A stretch of 64,000 nt of DNA from JAGXRK01 sp963804005 (GCA_963804005.1 CAWDOP010000013.1:62001-126000), one strand, 5' to 3'; counted from the first letter of the stretch, positions 17,282 to 26,763 are shown. Made by a program: numbers and translations. Notes: generated by a model not told the origin, from the letters alone.

Positions 17282-19564
17282 ATGACTAAAAAGAAATATT
17301 CTGATTCAGATTATAACGATTATTTCAACAGCTTTTCCAAAAAGAATAAAGGCGGAAGAAAAAGGAAAAGCAATAAAACGCGCTGGACCGTTTTCTCAAT
17401 TATTTTTGTTTTCTTCCTTGTAATTTTAATTTATATAGTTAGTGGACTTCCATCACTTGAAGAACTGGAAAACCCTCGTCCCGTTTTAGCAAGCAAAGTT
17501 TTTTCTGCTGATGGTGAATTGATCGGACAGTTTTTTATTGAGAACAGAACCGAAACATCACTAGACAGCCTTCCTCAACATTTAATTGATGCACTCATTG
17601 CAACAGAAGACAGAAAATTTTATGATCATTGGGGTGTTGATATACCCAGATTTTTCAAGGCAATGATAAAAAATATTTTTTCTTTATCATTTAAAGAAGG
17701 TGCTAGCACCATTACGCAGCAGTTATCGAAAAATCTTTACAATCTTAAAAGCAGAAGAGAAAATAAACTTGATACTGCCGTAAGAAAAATAAGAGAATGG
17801 ATAACAGCTATTCAAATAGAAAAGAATTTTACAAAAAAAGAAATTCTAGAGTTATATCTCAACGTTTCATATTTCGGGAAAAGTGCTTATGGTATAGAAT
17901 CTGCTGCACAGGTTTATTTCAATAAGAAGGCTTCTGAACTTTCTCTTCCGGAATCTGCTGTATTCATAGCTTTATTAAAATCGCCGGAAGGTTATGATCC
18001 AGTAAAACGATATGATCGTGCAATTGAACGTCGCAATCTTGTCATGCATAATATGGTTGTAACAGATATTCTTTCTCAGGCAGATTATGATAAACTTATA
18101 ATGCAGCCAATAGTTTTGGGTTCAGAAAGAATTAGTGCAGTAAGAACAGAGGCTCCGCATTTTATGGAATATGTAAGATTGCAAATGTCTGCAATGGCTG
18201 ATAAATACGGATACGATCTTTATCGCGAAGGGTTAAATATTTATACCACTCTTGATATGAGTATGCAAAGAATTGCAAATCGTTCTGCTACAAAACATCT
18301 AAAAGAATACCAGGAGTTATTTAACAAGAATTGGAACTGGGATAGAAACAAAAGTCTGCTTACAAATCTTATCGATCGTGCAATAAAAGACTTGCCTCAG
18401 TATATCTCTGCTGATAAAAGTGAAAGAAGCGCTATTTACAATCGCTTCAAATATGATAGTAAGTTTATAGATTCCGTTAAAGTTGATGCAACCACAATCG
18501 AAGTCGGATTTGTTGTTATTAATCCCAAGACAGGAAATATCAAAGCTCTTGTTGGCGGAAGTAATATGGAGTTTGGACGAGGATTGAATCACGTTGCAGG
18601 TATTAAACGTCAGCCCGGTTCAGCTTTCAAACCTTTTGTATATACTGTAGCAATAGAGAACGGACTTTTTCCAGCTTATACTGTTCTTAATCAAAGGTTT
18701 GATTACAAAGGCTGGTCTCCATCAAACTCTGATAATGAATACAGCGGATATGAAACTTTAAGATGGGGCTTATCTCAATCTGTTAACGTGATTGCCGGAA
18801 GATTGACCATTGGCGAAATGGCTCCACCTAACCAGATTGTAAAACTTGCATCAAGAATGGGAATCAATTCTAAATTAGATCCTTATCCCGCTATCGCACT
18901 TGGTGCAGTGGAATTAACCCCTTTAGAAATAACTTCTGCATTCGGAACATTTCCCAATAAAGGAGTTCATGTAAATCCGATTTCTATATTGAAAATCGAA
19001 GATCGTAATGGAGTTATGATCGATGAGTTCGTACCTGAATATGTGCAGGCATTGAACCCGCAAACCGCTTCTATTATGGTTGATATGATGCAGGATGTTG
19101 TGAATTCTGGAACTGGTGCCGGAGTCCGAAGATATTTTCAATTTCCGGCTGCAGGGAAAACCGGAACTACACAAAAATTTTCTGATGCCTGGTTTGTAGG
19201 CTTTACTCCTGATCTTGTTGCAGGTGTTTGGGTTGGATTTGATGATCATCGTGTTAAGTTTACCAATTGGTATGGTCAGGGAGCAAAAGCTGCATTGCCA
19301 ATCTGGGCAATGTTTATGCAGGGTGCTTATAAAGAATTAAAACTTCCTCTATCTTATTTTGAGTTAGCAGATGGAGTAGAGAGAGTTGAGTTTTGTAAAG
19401 AAACTATGGATTTGGGTGATGCTCGTATTGCTACTGAGAATTGTCCGGAGGTGGTTGTTGAAATTATCGATAAAAATAAAATGCCTCCCGAATGTGAATT
19501 ACATACTGGTGGAAGAAGAAGCAGAATAATTAATGAAAATCAAAAAGGTGATTCAGGGTGGTGA
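17282..19564 (+). CDS. Class A penicillin-binding protein (PBP1A family)
   Basis: A 760-residue bifunctional peptidoglycan synthase. After a Lys/Arg-rich cytoplasmic tail there is one membrane anchor (residues ~35-55). The glycosyltransferase 51 domain follows, with catalytic Glu109 in ATEDRKFYDHWGVD and the EGASTITQQLSKNL motif (139-151). The transpeptidase domain has SAFK (Ser447, Lys450), SVN (500-502) and KTGTT (626-630). It polymerises and cross-links glycan strands at the periplasmic face. A soluble tail of about 60 residues ends the protein. It is the second gene of the operon with the LpxH-like phosphatase. Confidence 0.93.
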   Translation: MTKKKYSDSDYNDYFNSFSKKNKGGRKRKSNKTRWTVFSIIFVFFLVILIYIVSGLPSLEELENPRPVLASKVFSADGELIGQFFIENRTETSLDSLPQHLIDALIATEDRKFYDHWGVDIPRFFKAMIKNIFSLSFKEGASTITQQLSKNLYNLKSRRENKLDTAVRKIREWITAIQIEKNFTKKEILELYLNVSYFGKSAYGIESAAQVYFNKKASELSLPESAVFIALLKSPEGYDPVKRYDRAIERRNLVMHNMVVTDILSQADYDKLIMQPIVLGSERISAVRTEAPHFMEYVRLQMSAMADKYGYDLYREGLNIYTTLDMSMQRIANRSATKHLKEYQELFNKNWNWDRNKSLLTNLIDRAIKDLPQYISADKSERSAIYNRFKYDSKFIDSVKVDATTIEVGFVVINPKTGNIKALVGGSNMEFGRGLNHVAGIKRQPGSAFKPFVYTVAIENGLFPAYTVLNQRFDYKGWSPSNSDNEYSGYETLRWGLSQSVNVIAGRLTIGEMAPPNQIVKLASRMGINSKLDPYPAIALGAVELTPLEITSAFGTFPNKGVHVNPISILKIEDRNGVMIDEFVPEYVQALNPQTASIMVDMMQDVVNSGTGAGVRRYFQFPAAGKTGTTQKFSDAWFVGFTPDLVAGVWVGFDDHRVKFTNWYGQGAKAALPIWAMFMQGAYKELKLPLSYFELADGVERVEFCKETMDLGDARIATENCPEVVVEIIDKNKMPPECELHTGGRRSRIINENQKGDSGW

Positions 19565-19741
19565 TTGAATAATTACGAATTACGAATGGATATAAAAATA
19601 TATTCTTATAGAAGCTTAAGTTTGATCTGCGAATAAAGCTTACTATCATAATTTAAAGTGTTCTGCGAAATGTTTAATTTCACAGTACAGAATTAACAAA
19701 GATAATTTCTTAATTGTCAATTCTTAATTTTTAATTAATTT

Positions 19742-19825
19742 GCCCGAATGGCGGAATTGGTAGACGCGCTAGGTTCAGGGTCTAGTGGATGTACTTCCGT
19801 GGGGGTTCGAGTCCCCCTTCGGGCA
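19742..19825 (+). tRNA. tRNA-Leu (anticodon CAG)
   Basis: A complete cloverleaf of 84 nt: acceptor GCCCGAA pairs with TTCGGGC plus discriminator A, D-loop AATTGGTAGAC, anticodon loop TTCAGGG with CAG at positions 34-36, a long variable arm (GTGGATGTACTTCCGTG) typical of class II leucine tRNAs, and the T-arm GGGGGTTCGAGTCCCCC. The CCA tail is not encoded. Confidence 0.96.
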
Positions 19826-19842
19826 CTTGATCTTTTTGCAGG

Positions 19843-19883
19843 CCTGTCTACCGACAGGTAGATTCAAGTCCTGTTCCGGGTAC
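19843..19883 (+). repeat. Palindrome fused to a tRNA-3'-end-like remnant
   Basis: Eighteen bases after tRNA-Leu lies the perfect palindrome CCTGTC-TACC-GACAGG (19843-19858), directly followed by GATTCAAGTCCTGTTCCGGG and TAC (to 19883). The latter reads like the T-loop and 3' acceptor strand of a tRNA, comparable with GGTTCGAGTCCCCCTTCGGG in the intact tRNA but clearly diverged. There is no matching 5' half, so it is not a functional tRNA. Confidence 0.55.
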
Positions 19884-19980
19884 ATTCATTTAACTTCAGA
19901 ACGCTTCATTAAAAGACAAATAAAACTGCGTAATATTTTTACTAAACACAAAATCTAATCTTCCGTCAATTATTTGGTAG

Positions 19981-20103
19981 GGAATTACGGTAAATCTGAT
20001 TCCAATTGCATATGTAAACACGATGAACTATGGCTGGATGGGAACTAATGGATTAACCCAGTTTACTGCTGCAGAAATTCAAGATTTCCCATTCGTATTT
20101 TAA
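19981..20103 (+). pseudogene. Short coding remnant, 3' end of an unknown gene
   Basis: An open stretch of 40 codons after an in-frame TAG (19978-19980) ends at a TAA at 20101-20103. Its translation includes IPIAYVNTMNYGWMGTNGLT and ends IQDFPFVF, which has ordinary protein-like composition, but no ribosome-binding site or long frame upstream. A terminator-like hairpin follows 9 bases later, as after a real gene. I cannot name the parent protein. It may be what is left of a gene deleted next to the tRNA locus. Confidence 0.35.
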
Positions 20104-20111
20104 GTATTATT

Positions 20112-20139
20112 TTCAACCCCTCTAACCTGAGGGGTTGAA
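20112..20139. terminator. Terminator-like hairpin between convergent frames
   Basis: Perfect 11-bp inverted repeat TTCAACCCCTC / GAGGGGTTGAA with a six-base loop. It is T-rich on both sides, so it could serve the remnant on the plus strand and the phosphoesterase gene (20191-22026) on the minus strand. Confidence 0.7.
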
Positions 20140-20190
20140 TTCTTAATTGTAATTCCAACTTACACAAACCTCGAAGTGAATTTTCTAATT

Positions 20191-22026
20191 TTATTCCACT
20201 GAAATCATTTTAATCATTCCATCAAATCCGGTTGTAATTATTTTGTTTGGTGAAAGTGGAGTAACAGTATTAATATAACCGCTGCTTAATTTATGGATCC
20301 ATAATATCTTACCGTTGTCACTTCTTAAAGCATAAAGCTCACCGGTTTTTGTCGGATAGAAAATGATTCCTTCTTTCTCAACTATTTGAGCAGAACTTAT
20401 ATCATAACCGAATTCTGCATCAGTTATCCAAACTGGTTCCTGCAATTCTCTACTTGAAGGAAGAGCAATAATTGAATCATTCATTGTTCTTACATATATC
20501 TGACTTCCATCTTTTGAAATTCCAATGGTTTCCCTTACCTGATATTTACTTGTTCTCCATAATGTTTTCCCTGAAGCAGTATCAACCGCATTTAGCGTTC
20601 TATCGGGTGCTGTAAAAAATACAATTCCGTCATTTGCAACTGCCCAGCAAGCAGCAGGGGAGTATAACACACCGCTTCGATCACCTTTCCATTTCCACAG
20701 TATATCACCACTATTTTTATCGAGACAATAAAAATGTTCATCCCAAGCACCGAATAAAATTTTATCATTATAAACGAGAGGCTTTGTTTCAACAAATCCG
20801 TTCAATCCATCAAACTGCCAGAGAAGATTTCCATCCTCAATATTTATCGCACGAAAAACTCTGTCACTTCCACCGATATATACAATATCATTTTTAATAA
20901 CAGGACAACCTAAAACTGCCGCATTAGTTTTATAATTCCATATAATATTTCCATTATCTGCATTCAGACAATAAACTGAACTATCACAGCTTCCGAAAAC
21001 AAGATAATTACTATTAATTATTGGAGTTGAATAAATTGGTCCATCTGTTTGGAATATCCAGTTTACATTTTCATCTACACTACTGAGAGAATAAATTTTT
21101 CCAGATGCATCTCCGCAAATCACATTTCCTTCATAAATAACAGCAGAAGACCCGATTGTGTATCCAGTGTTGAATGACCAAACCTCTTTTACTTGCGGAT
21201 ATTTTTCATTTACGGAAAAATCAGGTCTTTGTACTTCTTTATTATCTGGTTTATAATTTCTTTGTTGAAGTGGAAATTGATGCCAAAGTGTTGTTCCCTG
21301 AGTTGGTATTCGTTCATAGAAATACATTGTGTCATTTAATACTGGAGAGATTGTATAACCACCAACACTTTTATCAGCTCGCAAGTTGCTTCTGCCCATA
21401 ACACCGGGAACTGACTCAAAATCAAAAATTCGGTTTCGATGCCCGTGTCCGAATAAAGTAACCTGCGTATTAAATTTTTTTAATTGGTCCAGGACTTCAT
21501 ACCAGTTTGCAATTCCTTCATCAAGAGGATAATGTGTTATGAAAATTATTGGCTGATCGGGATCTGTCAATGATGATAAAACTGAATCAAACCATCGAAT
21601 ATCTTCGGGAGCCCAAAAACCGTCAGTCATTCTCATTCTTGGTCCCTGATGCATTCCAATAAACAGGTATTTATTATATTCAAAAATAAAACGATCATTT
21701 CCCCAGAGTTTAATAAAATCCGTTCCGCCCGATTCAGACCATTTACAATCGTGATTACCTGGAATTATATAATATGGTTTTTCAAGTTGATCCAGAATTT
21801 CTTTTGCAAGAGCTAATTCCTTCGATGAACCCATTTCAGTTACATCGCCTGAGACAATGGTAAAATCAATATCATCAAATGAGTTAATGTCAGTAATGGA
21901 AATTCTCAGATCTTCTTCTGCAGTTGGAGAACCGATGTGAACATCACTTAACCAGGCAAACTTAAAGTTTGATTGGGAGAAAGAGAGGGAAGAAATTAAA
22001 AAAAGTAAAACAAATAATTTTCTCAT
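20191..22026 (-). CDS. Secreted metallophosphoesterase fused to a PQQ-like beta-propeller
   Basis: A 611-residue secreted protein (signal peptide 1-17, ending SLSFSQ). Residues ~20-225 are a calcineurin-like phosphoesterase with SDVHIG, SGDVTEMG, GNHDCKW, THYPLDEG and GHGHRN. Residues ~285-611 are a PQQ/BamB-type beta-propeller with repeated blades of the form 'G.IYSLSS.DEN.NWIFQTDGPIYSTP', 'YCLNADNGNIIWNYKT', 'RAINIEDGNLLWQF' and 'YCLDKNSGDILWKW'. The phosphoesterase half should hydrolyse a phosphoester outside the cytoplasm and the propeller probably binds a ligand or partner protein; neither target is known. The combination in a single chain is less common than either part alone. Confidence 0.8.
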   Translation of the reverse strand: MRKLFVLLFLISSLSFSQSNFKFAWLSDVHIGSPTAEEDLRISITDINSFDDIDFTIVSGDVTEMGSSKELALAKEILDQLEKPYYIIPGNHDCKWSESGGTDFIKLWGNDRFIFEYNKYLFIGMHQGPRMRMTDGFWAPEDIRWFDSVLSSLTDPDQPIIFITHYPLDEGIANWYEVLDQLKKFNTQVTLFGHGHRNRIFDFESVPGVMGRSNLRADKSVGGYTISPVLNDTMYFYERIPTQGTTLWHQFPLQQRNYKPDNKEVQRPDFSVNEKYPQVKEVWSFNTGYTIGSSAVIYEGNVICGDASGKIYSLSSVDENVNWIFQTDGPIYSTPIINSNYLVFGSCDSSVYCLNADNGNIIWNYKTNAAVLGCPVIKNDIVYIGGSDRVFRAINIEDGNLLWQFDGLNGFVETKPLVYNDKILFGAWDEHFYCLDKNSGDILWKWKGDRSGVLYSPAACWAVANDGIVFFTAPDRTLNAVDTASGKTLWRTSKYQVRETIGISKDGSQIYVRTMNDSIIALPSSRELQEPVWITDAEFGYDISSAQIVEKEGIIFYPTKTGELYALRSDNGKILWIHKLSSGYINTVTPLSPNKIITTGFDGMIKMISVE

Positions 22027-22108
22027 ACTAATTTTTCTTAGTGGATCGTCACTCTAGTGGAAAAGAAATTATAAATTGATCCAATTAAATACTTAATTAC
22101 AGAATTAA

Positions 22109-23089
22109 TTAAGCCATTTTCTCTACAAGACTATCAAACTTTTCTTCAAACAATTTATGCAGATAATTCAGGTCATTCTTTTCAATCTTAACAATATCTT
22201 TTGTGTTTAATTCTGCCTGTTGCGGAGTTTTAATACCGGGAATAACCGTTGATACTCCTTCAATACTCAAAATAAAACTCAATGCAAGTGAAGTTTTACT
22301 GATTTTATATTTTTCAGATAACGTCCAGACTTCATCAAGAGAATCAATCAATTCACTTAAAAATTCTGGAGGAAGACGAAAATATCTGTGATCGTTCTTA
22401 TCAAATTTATTTTCTTTATTGAACTTTCCGGTAAGCAATCCAAAGTGAAGAGGAATTCTTGCTATAACTCCGTATTCTTTTTCTTTAGATTTTTGTATCA
22501 GATTCATTGAACGCTGATTGATAATGTTTAAAACAAGCTGAAAACCATCAGCGAGATTTCTTGCAATTAAAAATTCTGCTTCGGGATAAGGATTAAAAGT
22601 GTTAAGTGAAATTCCCCAATAACGTATTTTGCCTTTTTCTTTAAGTTCGCGCATTGCATCAATGCAAGCACCCTCTTCCAAGTGATTTAACTTTGCAGAG
22701 TGTAGCTGGTAGTAATCTACCTTATCTCGTTTCAGTCTTCTTAAACTCTCGTCGCAGGATTTTAGTATGTGTTCTTTTGTATAATCAAGAAGTATTTTGT
22801 TATTTTCAACACGGTGCCCAACTTTAGATGCAATAATTACATTATCATGGTTGCCAAAAACATTTCCGATTAATTCTTCACTATGACCGAATCCATAAAA
22901 ATCGGCTGTGTCATAAAAATTTATTCCAAGATCGAAAGACTTTTCAAGAGCTTTGATTGAAGTCTTATCATCAACATTACCCCAACCGATTGCAATATTT
23001 CCAACCATAGCAGGACCACCGATTCCCCAGGCTCCAAATCCAATTTCACTTACTAAAAAATCAGTCTTGCCAAATTTTGTATAATTCAT
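22109..23089 (-). CDS. Aldo/keto reductase
   Basis: A 326-residue NADPH-dependent TIM-barrel oxidoreductase. The catalytic tetrad is visible as Asp60 and Tyr65 (FYDTADFYGFGHSE), a Lys in IIASKVGH and a His in YYQLHSAK. The C-terminal half has the cofactor-binding stretch around VSTVIPGIKTPQQ. It should reduce a carbonyl compound or sugar; the substrate is not readable. It is preceded on the minus strand by a 226-base gap full of hairpins and lies 82 bases upstream of the phosphoesterase gene. Confidence 0.88.
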   Translation of the reverse strand: MNYTKFGKTDFLVSEIGFGAWGIGGPAMVGNIAIGWGNVDDKTSIKALEKSFDLGINFYDTADFYGFGHSEELIGNVFGNHDNVIIASKVGHRVENNKILLDYTKEHILKSCDESLRRLKRDKVDYYQLHSAKLNHLEEGACIDAMRELKEKGKIRYWGISLNTFNPYPEAEFLIARNLADGFQLVLNIINQRSMNLIQKSKEKEYGVIARIPLHFGLLTGKFNKENKFDKNDHRYFRLPPEFLSELIDSLDEVWTLSEKYKISKTSLALSFILSIEGVSTVIPGIKTPQQAELNTKDIVKIEKNDLNYLHKLFEEKFDSLVEKMA

Positions 23090-23152
23090 AACATACGAAC
23101 ACTTAATTGGAAATTAATAACCCACCGTACACGAATTCATATTTTGGAATTG

Positions 23153-23279
23153 CCACGACCTTTAGGTCGTGGGTTAAAATTTAAATTCGAATTTCTGGCT
23201 TTAGCCAAATTAAAACTAAATTTGGGCTAAAGCCCTTAGGTTTATCTAGTTTAATCTCCCCCCGACATAAATGGCGGGG
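23153..23279. repeat. Cluster of three REP-like hairpins
   Basis: Three palindromes stand side by side: CCACGACC-TTTA-GGTCGTGG (23153-23172), GGCTTTAGCC...GGCTAAAGCC (23197-23234, a 10-bp stem extended by AAATT/AAATTT), and CCCCGACA-TAAA-TGGCGGGG (23260-23279, one mismatch). There is no reading frame. Such hairpin sets resemble REP sequences mobilised by RAYT (TnpA_REP) proteins. They may also terminate the amidase transcript's antisense side, but lack a clean T-run. Confidence 0.65.
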
Positions 23280-23315
23280 CTATTTAAAAGTAGCCTCTAC
23301 TAATCCTATGAAAAA

Positions 23316-25811
23316 TTATTTCATCAACAACATTTTTTTACTTTGTTTAAATTTATCTGTCATCAAAGTGTAGAAATAAACTCCACTTGATATTTTACCA
23401 GCATCAAAATTTACGGAATAGCTTCCTGCATTTAAGTTATCATTAACCAGAGTTGTAACTTCTCTTCCAAGAATATCAGAAATAATTATTTTTACATTTG
23501 ATGCTTCAGGAATTGAGAATTTAATTACCGTTGCCGGATTAAATGGATTCGGATAATTCTGTTCAAGATTATATGAAACAGGAATACCGTTGTCTTCCAT
23601 TTCAACACCAACAGGATCGAATGATGCAATTCTTAAATCATCAAAATAATGCAAACCAGTACTTGGATTTCCCGGAACGTAAGTCATTTGGAAACTGTCA
23701 AAGCGCAGAGGCGGTTCAAGAACTCCGTTACCTATCCAGGAACCGGTTTCACCCAAGCTAAGATCCCAGGTAACGAGTCTCCATCCAATCCAGTTTACAT
23801 CATACCATGGGCTTACCTCATAATTGGATGGAGATGGTATAGTAGTTTCCCTTACCGCAAACCTGAACTTATTATTACTGCCATCACCAAACAAATAAAC
23901 TTGCAGCAAACCATTTGCATCAAAAACAGGTTGTGTTGAAGTAAAATACTCTCTTATCAGCCAGGAACTTGCGTTAGTATCCCATCCATATTCAAGCATC
24001 ATAGAGCGGTAACTTAGATTTGTTATTGAAGTGGAGAGAGAGATTTTTGTTAAGTCAACAATAGCACCCACAGTACTTGGGTGCGATGTTGGTTGATACC
24101 AATTACCGATTCCGACTTCAAAATTATCAATTGATGTTCTAAGATTATAGTTTGATTCTCCGGTAGTAAAAGAATATTCTATCTGATCTGTTATTGGATT
24201 TCCGTATAAATCTTGTAAGCCTGGAAGAACTTTAATTGTATAAACTTCGTTTTCAATTAGTGGAATAGTCACAAAGAAATTTAAAGCGCTCCTTCCAAAG
24301 ACAGGATAATGCTTAGGAATACCGGTTGCATTTGTCTGTGTAGAGTTTCTAACGAGAATAAGTTTTCCTGAAAGTGTTTGTGTATTAATCAACTCATCGA
24401 AGGCTACATTTAGAACCGGTTTAAGCTCAATATCTGTAGAATCCATTTGAGGATAAACATCTACAACATGTGGAGCCGTAACATCTTGTGGTTTTGTCCC
24501 AATAGTAAATGCTAGTGGATCTCCTCCAATGCCATCACCATTTCCATCAAAAGGATGACCGTACTTGTCAGTTGCATTGCCTGATATAGTTACTTCGTAC
24601 TCAGAATTAAATGCAAAGTCAGAAGTATTTATGTTCACAGTGAAGTCACTATTTGACCATGTATAAGTTGCTGTTGCCGGAGGATTAAAACTTATATTTG
24701 ATTCAAATGTAGCTTTATCCATCGGTCTTGAAAAATTAATTACAAGATTATCGTAACCCGGATATAAACTATCACCCGTAGCTGGTAACGTTGATAAAAC
24801 TTTTGGTGGAGTTTTAGAAATGAGTTTAAGATCAACAAAAGTAAAAAAAGTATCTTTTGGTGTTACTTCAACTGTTAAAGTATCATAACCCGGTGCATAA
24901 GCTATCAACTGATGTGTACCGGGCGAGACATTCTCAAAAAAGTAAAATCCGTTTCTAAGTAATTCGGGATCAGATGAGTATTTGTAAAACAAAGATTCCC
25001 ATGTATCAGTTGTATAAGTTTGACCTTCAACTTCAACGGTAGCACCATTTAATTTTACACCGGAATCAAGATCAGAAATAATTCCTGTAACAATTCCAAC
25101 GTAAGGACGTTCAATGCTATGATATTTTAATATTGACCAATAAAAAGTATATGCTTCAAGTTTTTTCCACTCAGCATTCATGTTTAATACATTCTGTATC
25201 GGATTAGTATGAAATCCGGCTTCACTTAATTCGGAAGGCATATTAGAATATCTATTAACCGAAAGATAAGGACACCAAGTGGTAGGTTGATAAAATGTAC
25301 AGTCTCCAATTGATCCGCGAACAGTGTATGTTCTCATTCCATTTGTAAGCAGCCCTATCATTATGTCACTCATAGCTTTGCCGCCGTTAGGTATTTTTTC
25401 TGTCCAATTCAAATATTGACCCCATAATAGAAGTGTACTGTTTGCCAAACTTCCCATAGTTGATGCATCGCTATGAATTGAATGAAACCAAGTTGCCCCA
25501 AGATTGTTAGCATCTGTGGTCCTCTGCGATAAAGTAATTGATTCAATATCATCTTCACGACACATAAATACTGTATCGATATCTGTCCAGTCAAGTAACA
25601 TCTGTCTGAGATTCAACGCAACCCTAAGATTTTTTTCAGCTTCGGAGTAGCCATAAATTCCCATATTTTCTTTTTGACTATGACCGGGATCGAGATAAAT
25701 ATCCCAACCCGAAAGACCGGTTACAGGCTGTGCATTTAATTTTGGTACCAGTAAAAGAAACAAAACAGTAATTACTGAAACCAACAATTTTATTTTTTTA
25801 TAAACTCTCAT
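23316..25811 (-). CDS. Secreted N-acetylmuramoyl-L-alanine amidase with Ig-like domains and type IX sorting domain
   Basis: About 831 residues. I place the start at the ATG at 25811, which has GGAG six bases upstream and gives a signal peptide directly (MRVYKKIKLLVSVITVLFLL); a TTG start at 25835 would be longer. Domain order: an Amidase_3 zinc hydrolase (DPGHS, Glu in SEAEKNL, SIHSDAS, SEAGFHTN), a carboxypeptidase-regulatory-like beta-sandwich (GIVTGIISDLDSGVKLNGATVEVEGQ), two SbsA-type Ig-like domains (from PPKVLSTLPATGDSLYPGY and PHVVDVYPQMDSTDIELKP), a jelly-roll-like region, then NYPNPFNPATVIKFSIPEAS to the end, a type IX secretion sorting domain. It should cleave the amide bond between glycan and stem peptide. 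Export to the cell surface suggests action on foreign or released wall material. The gene sits just downstream of the PD40 gene (25828-26763) with 16 bases between them. Confidence 0.87.
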   Translation of the reverse strand: MRVYKKIKLLVSVITVLFLLLVPKLNAQPVTGLSGWDIYLDPGHSQKENMGIYGYSEAEKNLRVALNLRQMLLDWTDIDTVFMCREDDIESITLSQRTTDANNLGATWFHSIHSDASTMGSLANSTLLLWGQYLNWTEKIPNGGKAMSDIMIGLLTNGMRTYTVRGSIGDCTFYQPTTWCPYLSVNRYSNMPSELSEAGFHTNPIQNVLNMNAEWKKLEAYTFYWSILKYHSIERPYVGIVTGIISDLDSGVKLNGATVEVEGQTYTTDTWESLFYKYSSDPELLRNGFYFFENVSPGTHQLIAYAPGYDTLTVEVTPKDTFFTFVDLKLISKTPPKVLSTLPATGDSLYPGYDNLVINFSRPMDKATFESNISFNPPATATYTWSNSDFTVNINTSDFAFNSEYEVTISGNATDKYGHPFDGNGDGIGGDPLAFTIGTKPQDVTAPHVVDVYPQMDSTDIELKPVLNVAFDELINTQTLSGKLILVRNSTQTNATGIPKHYPVFGRSALNFFVTIPLIENEVYTIKVLPGLQDLYGNPITDQIEYSFTTGESNYNLRTSIDNFEVGIGNWYQPTSHPSTVGAIVDLTKISLSTSITNLSYRSMMLEYGWDTNASSWLIREYFTSTQPVFDANGLLQVYLFGDGSNNKFRFAVRETTIPSPSNYEVSPWYDVNWIGWRLVTWDLSLGETGSWIGNGVLEPPLRFDSFQMTYVPGNPSTGLHYFDDLRIASFDPVGVEMEDNGIPVSYNLEQNYPNPFNPATVIKFSIPEASNVKIIISDILGREVTTLVNDNLNAGSYSVNFDAGKISSGVYFYTLMTDKFKQSKKMLLMK

Positions 25812-25827
25812 TTTTTTCTCCATCCCT

Positions 25828-26763
25828 TTATTCAATGTTTTTCAGATAAATTGAACCATCATCGAAAGCTTCATACACTATTGCTTTACCGTCAGGTGAA
25901 ATAGATGGGTTCATTTCAATGGAATCAGTTGTATTAGTTAGATTTCTTTTATTTGTACCGTCAGCGTTTATTATGAAAATATCGGAAGCAGTATACGTAT
26001 GTCCGTCATCTTCTGTAATCATATAAACTAAACTCTTGCTGTCAACAGACCATTTTGGATTGTAACCGGCGTCAAGATCAATTAAATCTGTTCCCTCAAT
26101 GTTCATAACAAAAAGGTTACCGCCGTAAACTTCAAAAGCTATTTTTAAACCATCCGGTGAGGCTGCAACATTAAGATATTTTTTACCTTTTAATGGTTCG
26201 AGAGTTCTTACCACTGAACTGGCAATATCTTCTACAATTATTTTATCGTAAGTTGAATACACAACAACAGCACTCTGTCTTTCCAAAAATGATTGTTTCT
26301 TACTTGATTCGAAGATTTTTACACCATCCTTTTGTGGGAGGAGTACCTTAGCATTTCCGGGAATCCATTCAGGAAGATATGGCATGCTGGTTGTTTCATC
26401 TGAAATTTGTATTGCAGTTCCTGAACTAACATCGAAAATTTTTAGTGAATTGTATCTTCGAGGTCCATCATATCTGGCAACTCTACTTAGAATGCTTTTG
26501 GAATCTGAAGACCATTTGAAAGCATAACCTGCAGAAATTTCATCTGATAATTGAGAAATAGATCCATCCGCTAAATTGTAAATATAAAGTCCGACATAGT
26601 TGGATTTTGTAAAAGCGATCATTGTCCCATCTGGCGAATAGACCGGATTCATAGTTATATCATCTAAACTTCCGGTTAACCAAACAGAATTATTGTCTTG
26701 AGCTAATAACAAAATTGGTTGGCTAAAGAAAAGAATAAATAGAATAAAAACAATTTTTTTCAT
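25828..26763 (-). CDS. Secreted PD40/TolB-like beta-propeller protein
   Basis: A 311-residue protein with a signal peptide (residues 1-21). The body consists of WD40-like PD40 repeats: NPVYSPDGTMIAFTKSN, the GYAFKWSSDSKSILSRVA blade, AASPDGLKIAFEVYG, PKWSVDSKSLVYMI and NPSISPDGKAIVYEAFD. Such propellers, as in TolB, bind proteins or glycans in the periplasm. There is no enzyme motif. It is upstream of the amidase in the same orientation, so the pair may be co-transcribed. Confidence 0.75.
   Translation of the reverse strand: MKKIVFILFILFFSQPILLLAQDNNSVWLTGSLDDITMNPVYSPDGTMIAFTKSNYVGLYIYNLADGSISQLSDEISAGYAFKWSSDSKSILSRVARYDGPRRYNSLKIFDVSSGTAIQISDETTSMPYLPEWIPGNAKVLLPQKDGVKIFESSKKQSFLERQSAVVVYSTYDKIIVEDIASSVVRTLEPLKGKKYLNVAASPDGLKIAFEVYGGNLFVMNIEGTDLIDLDAGYNPKWSVDSKSLVYMITEDDGHTYTASDIFIINADGTNKRNLTNTTDSIEMNPSISPDGKAIVYEAFDDGSIYLKNIE

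Noticed and set aside
18923..19249. Minus-strand frame of 108 codons
   Set aside because: Lies opposite the transpeptidase domain of PBP1A, including the KTGTT motif; it is a shadow.
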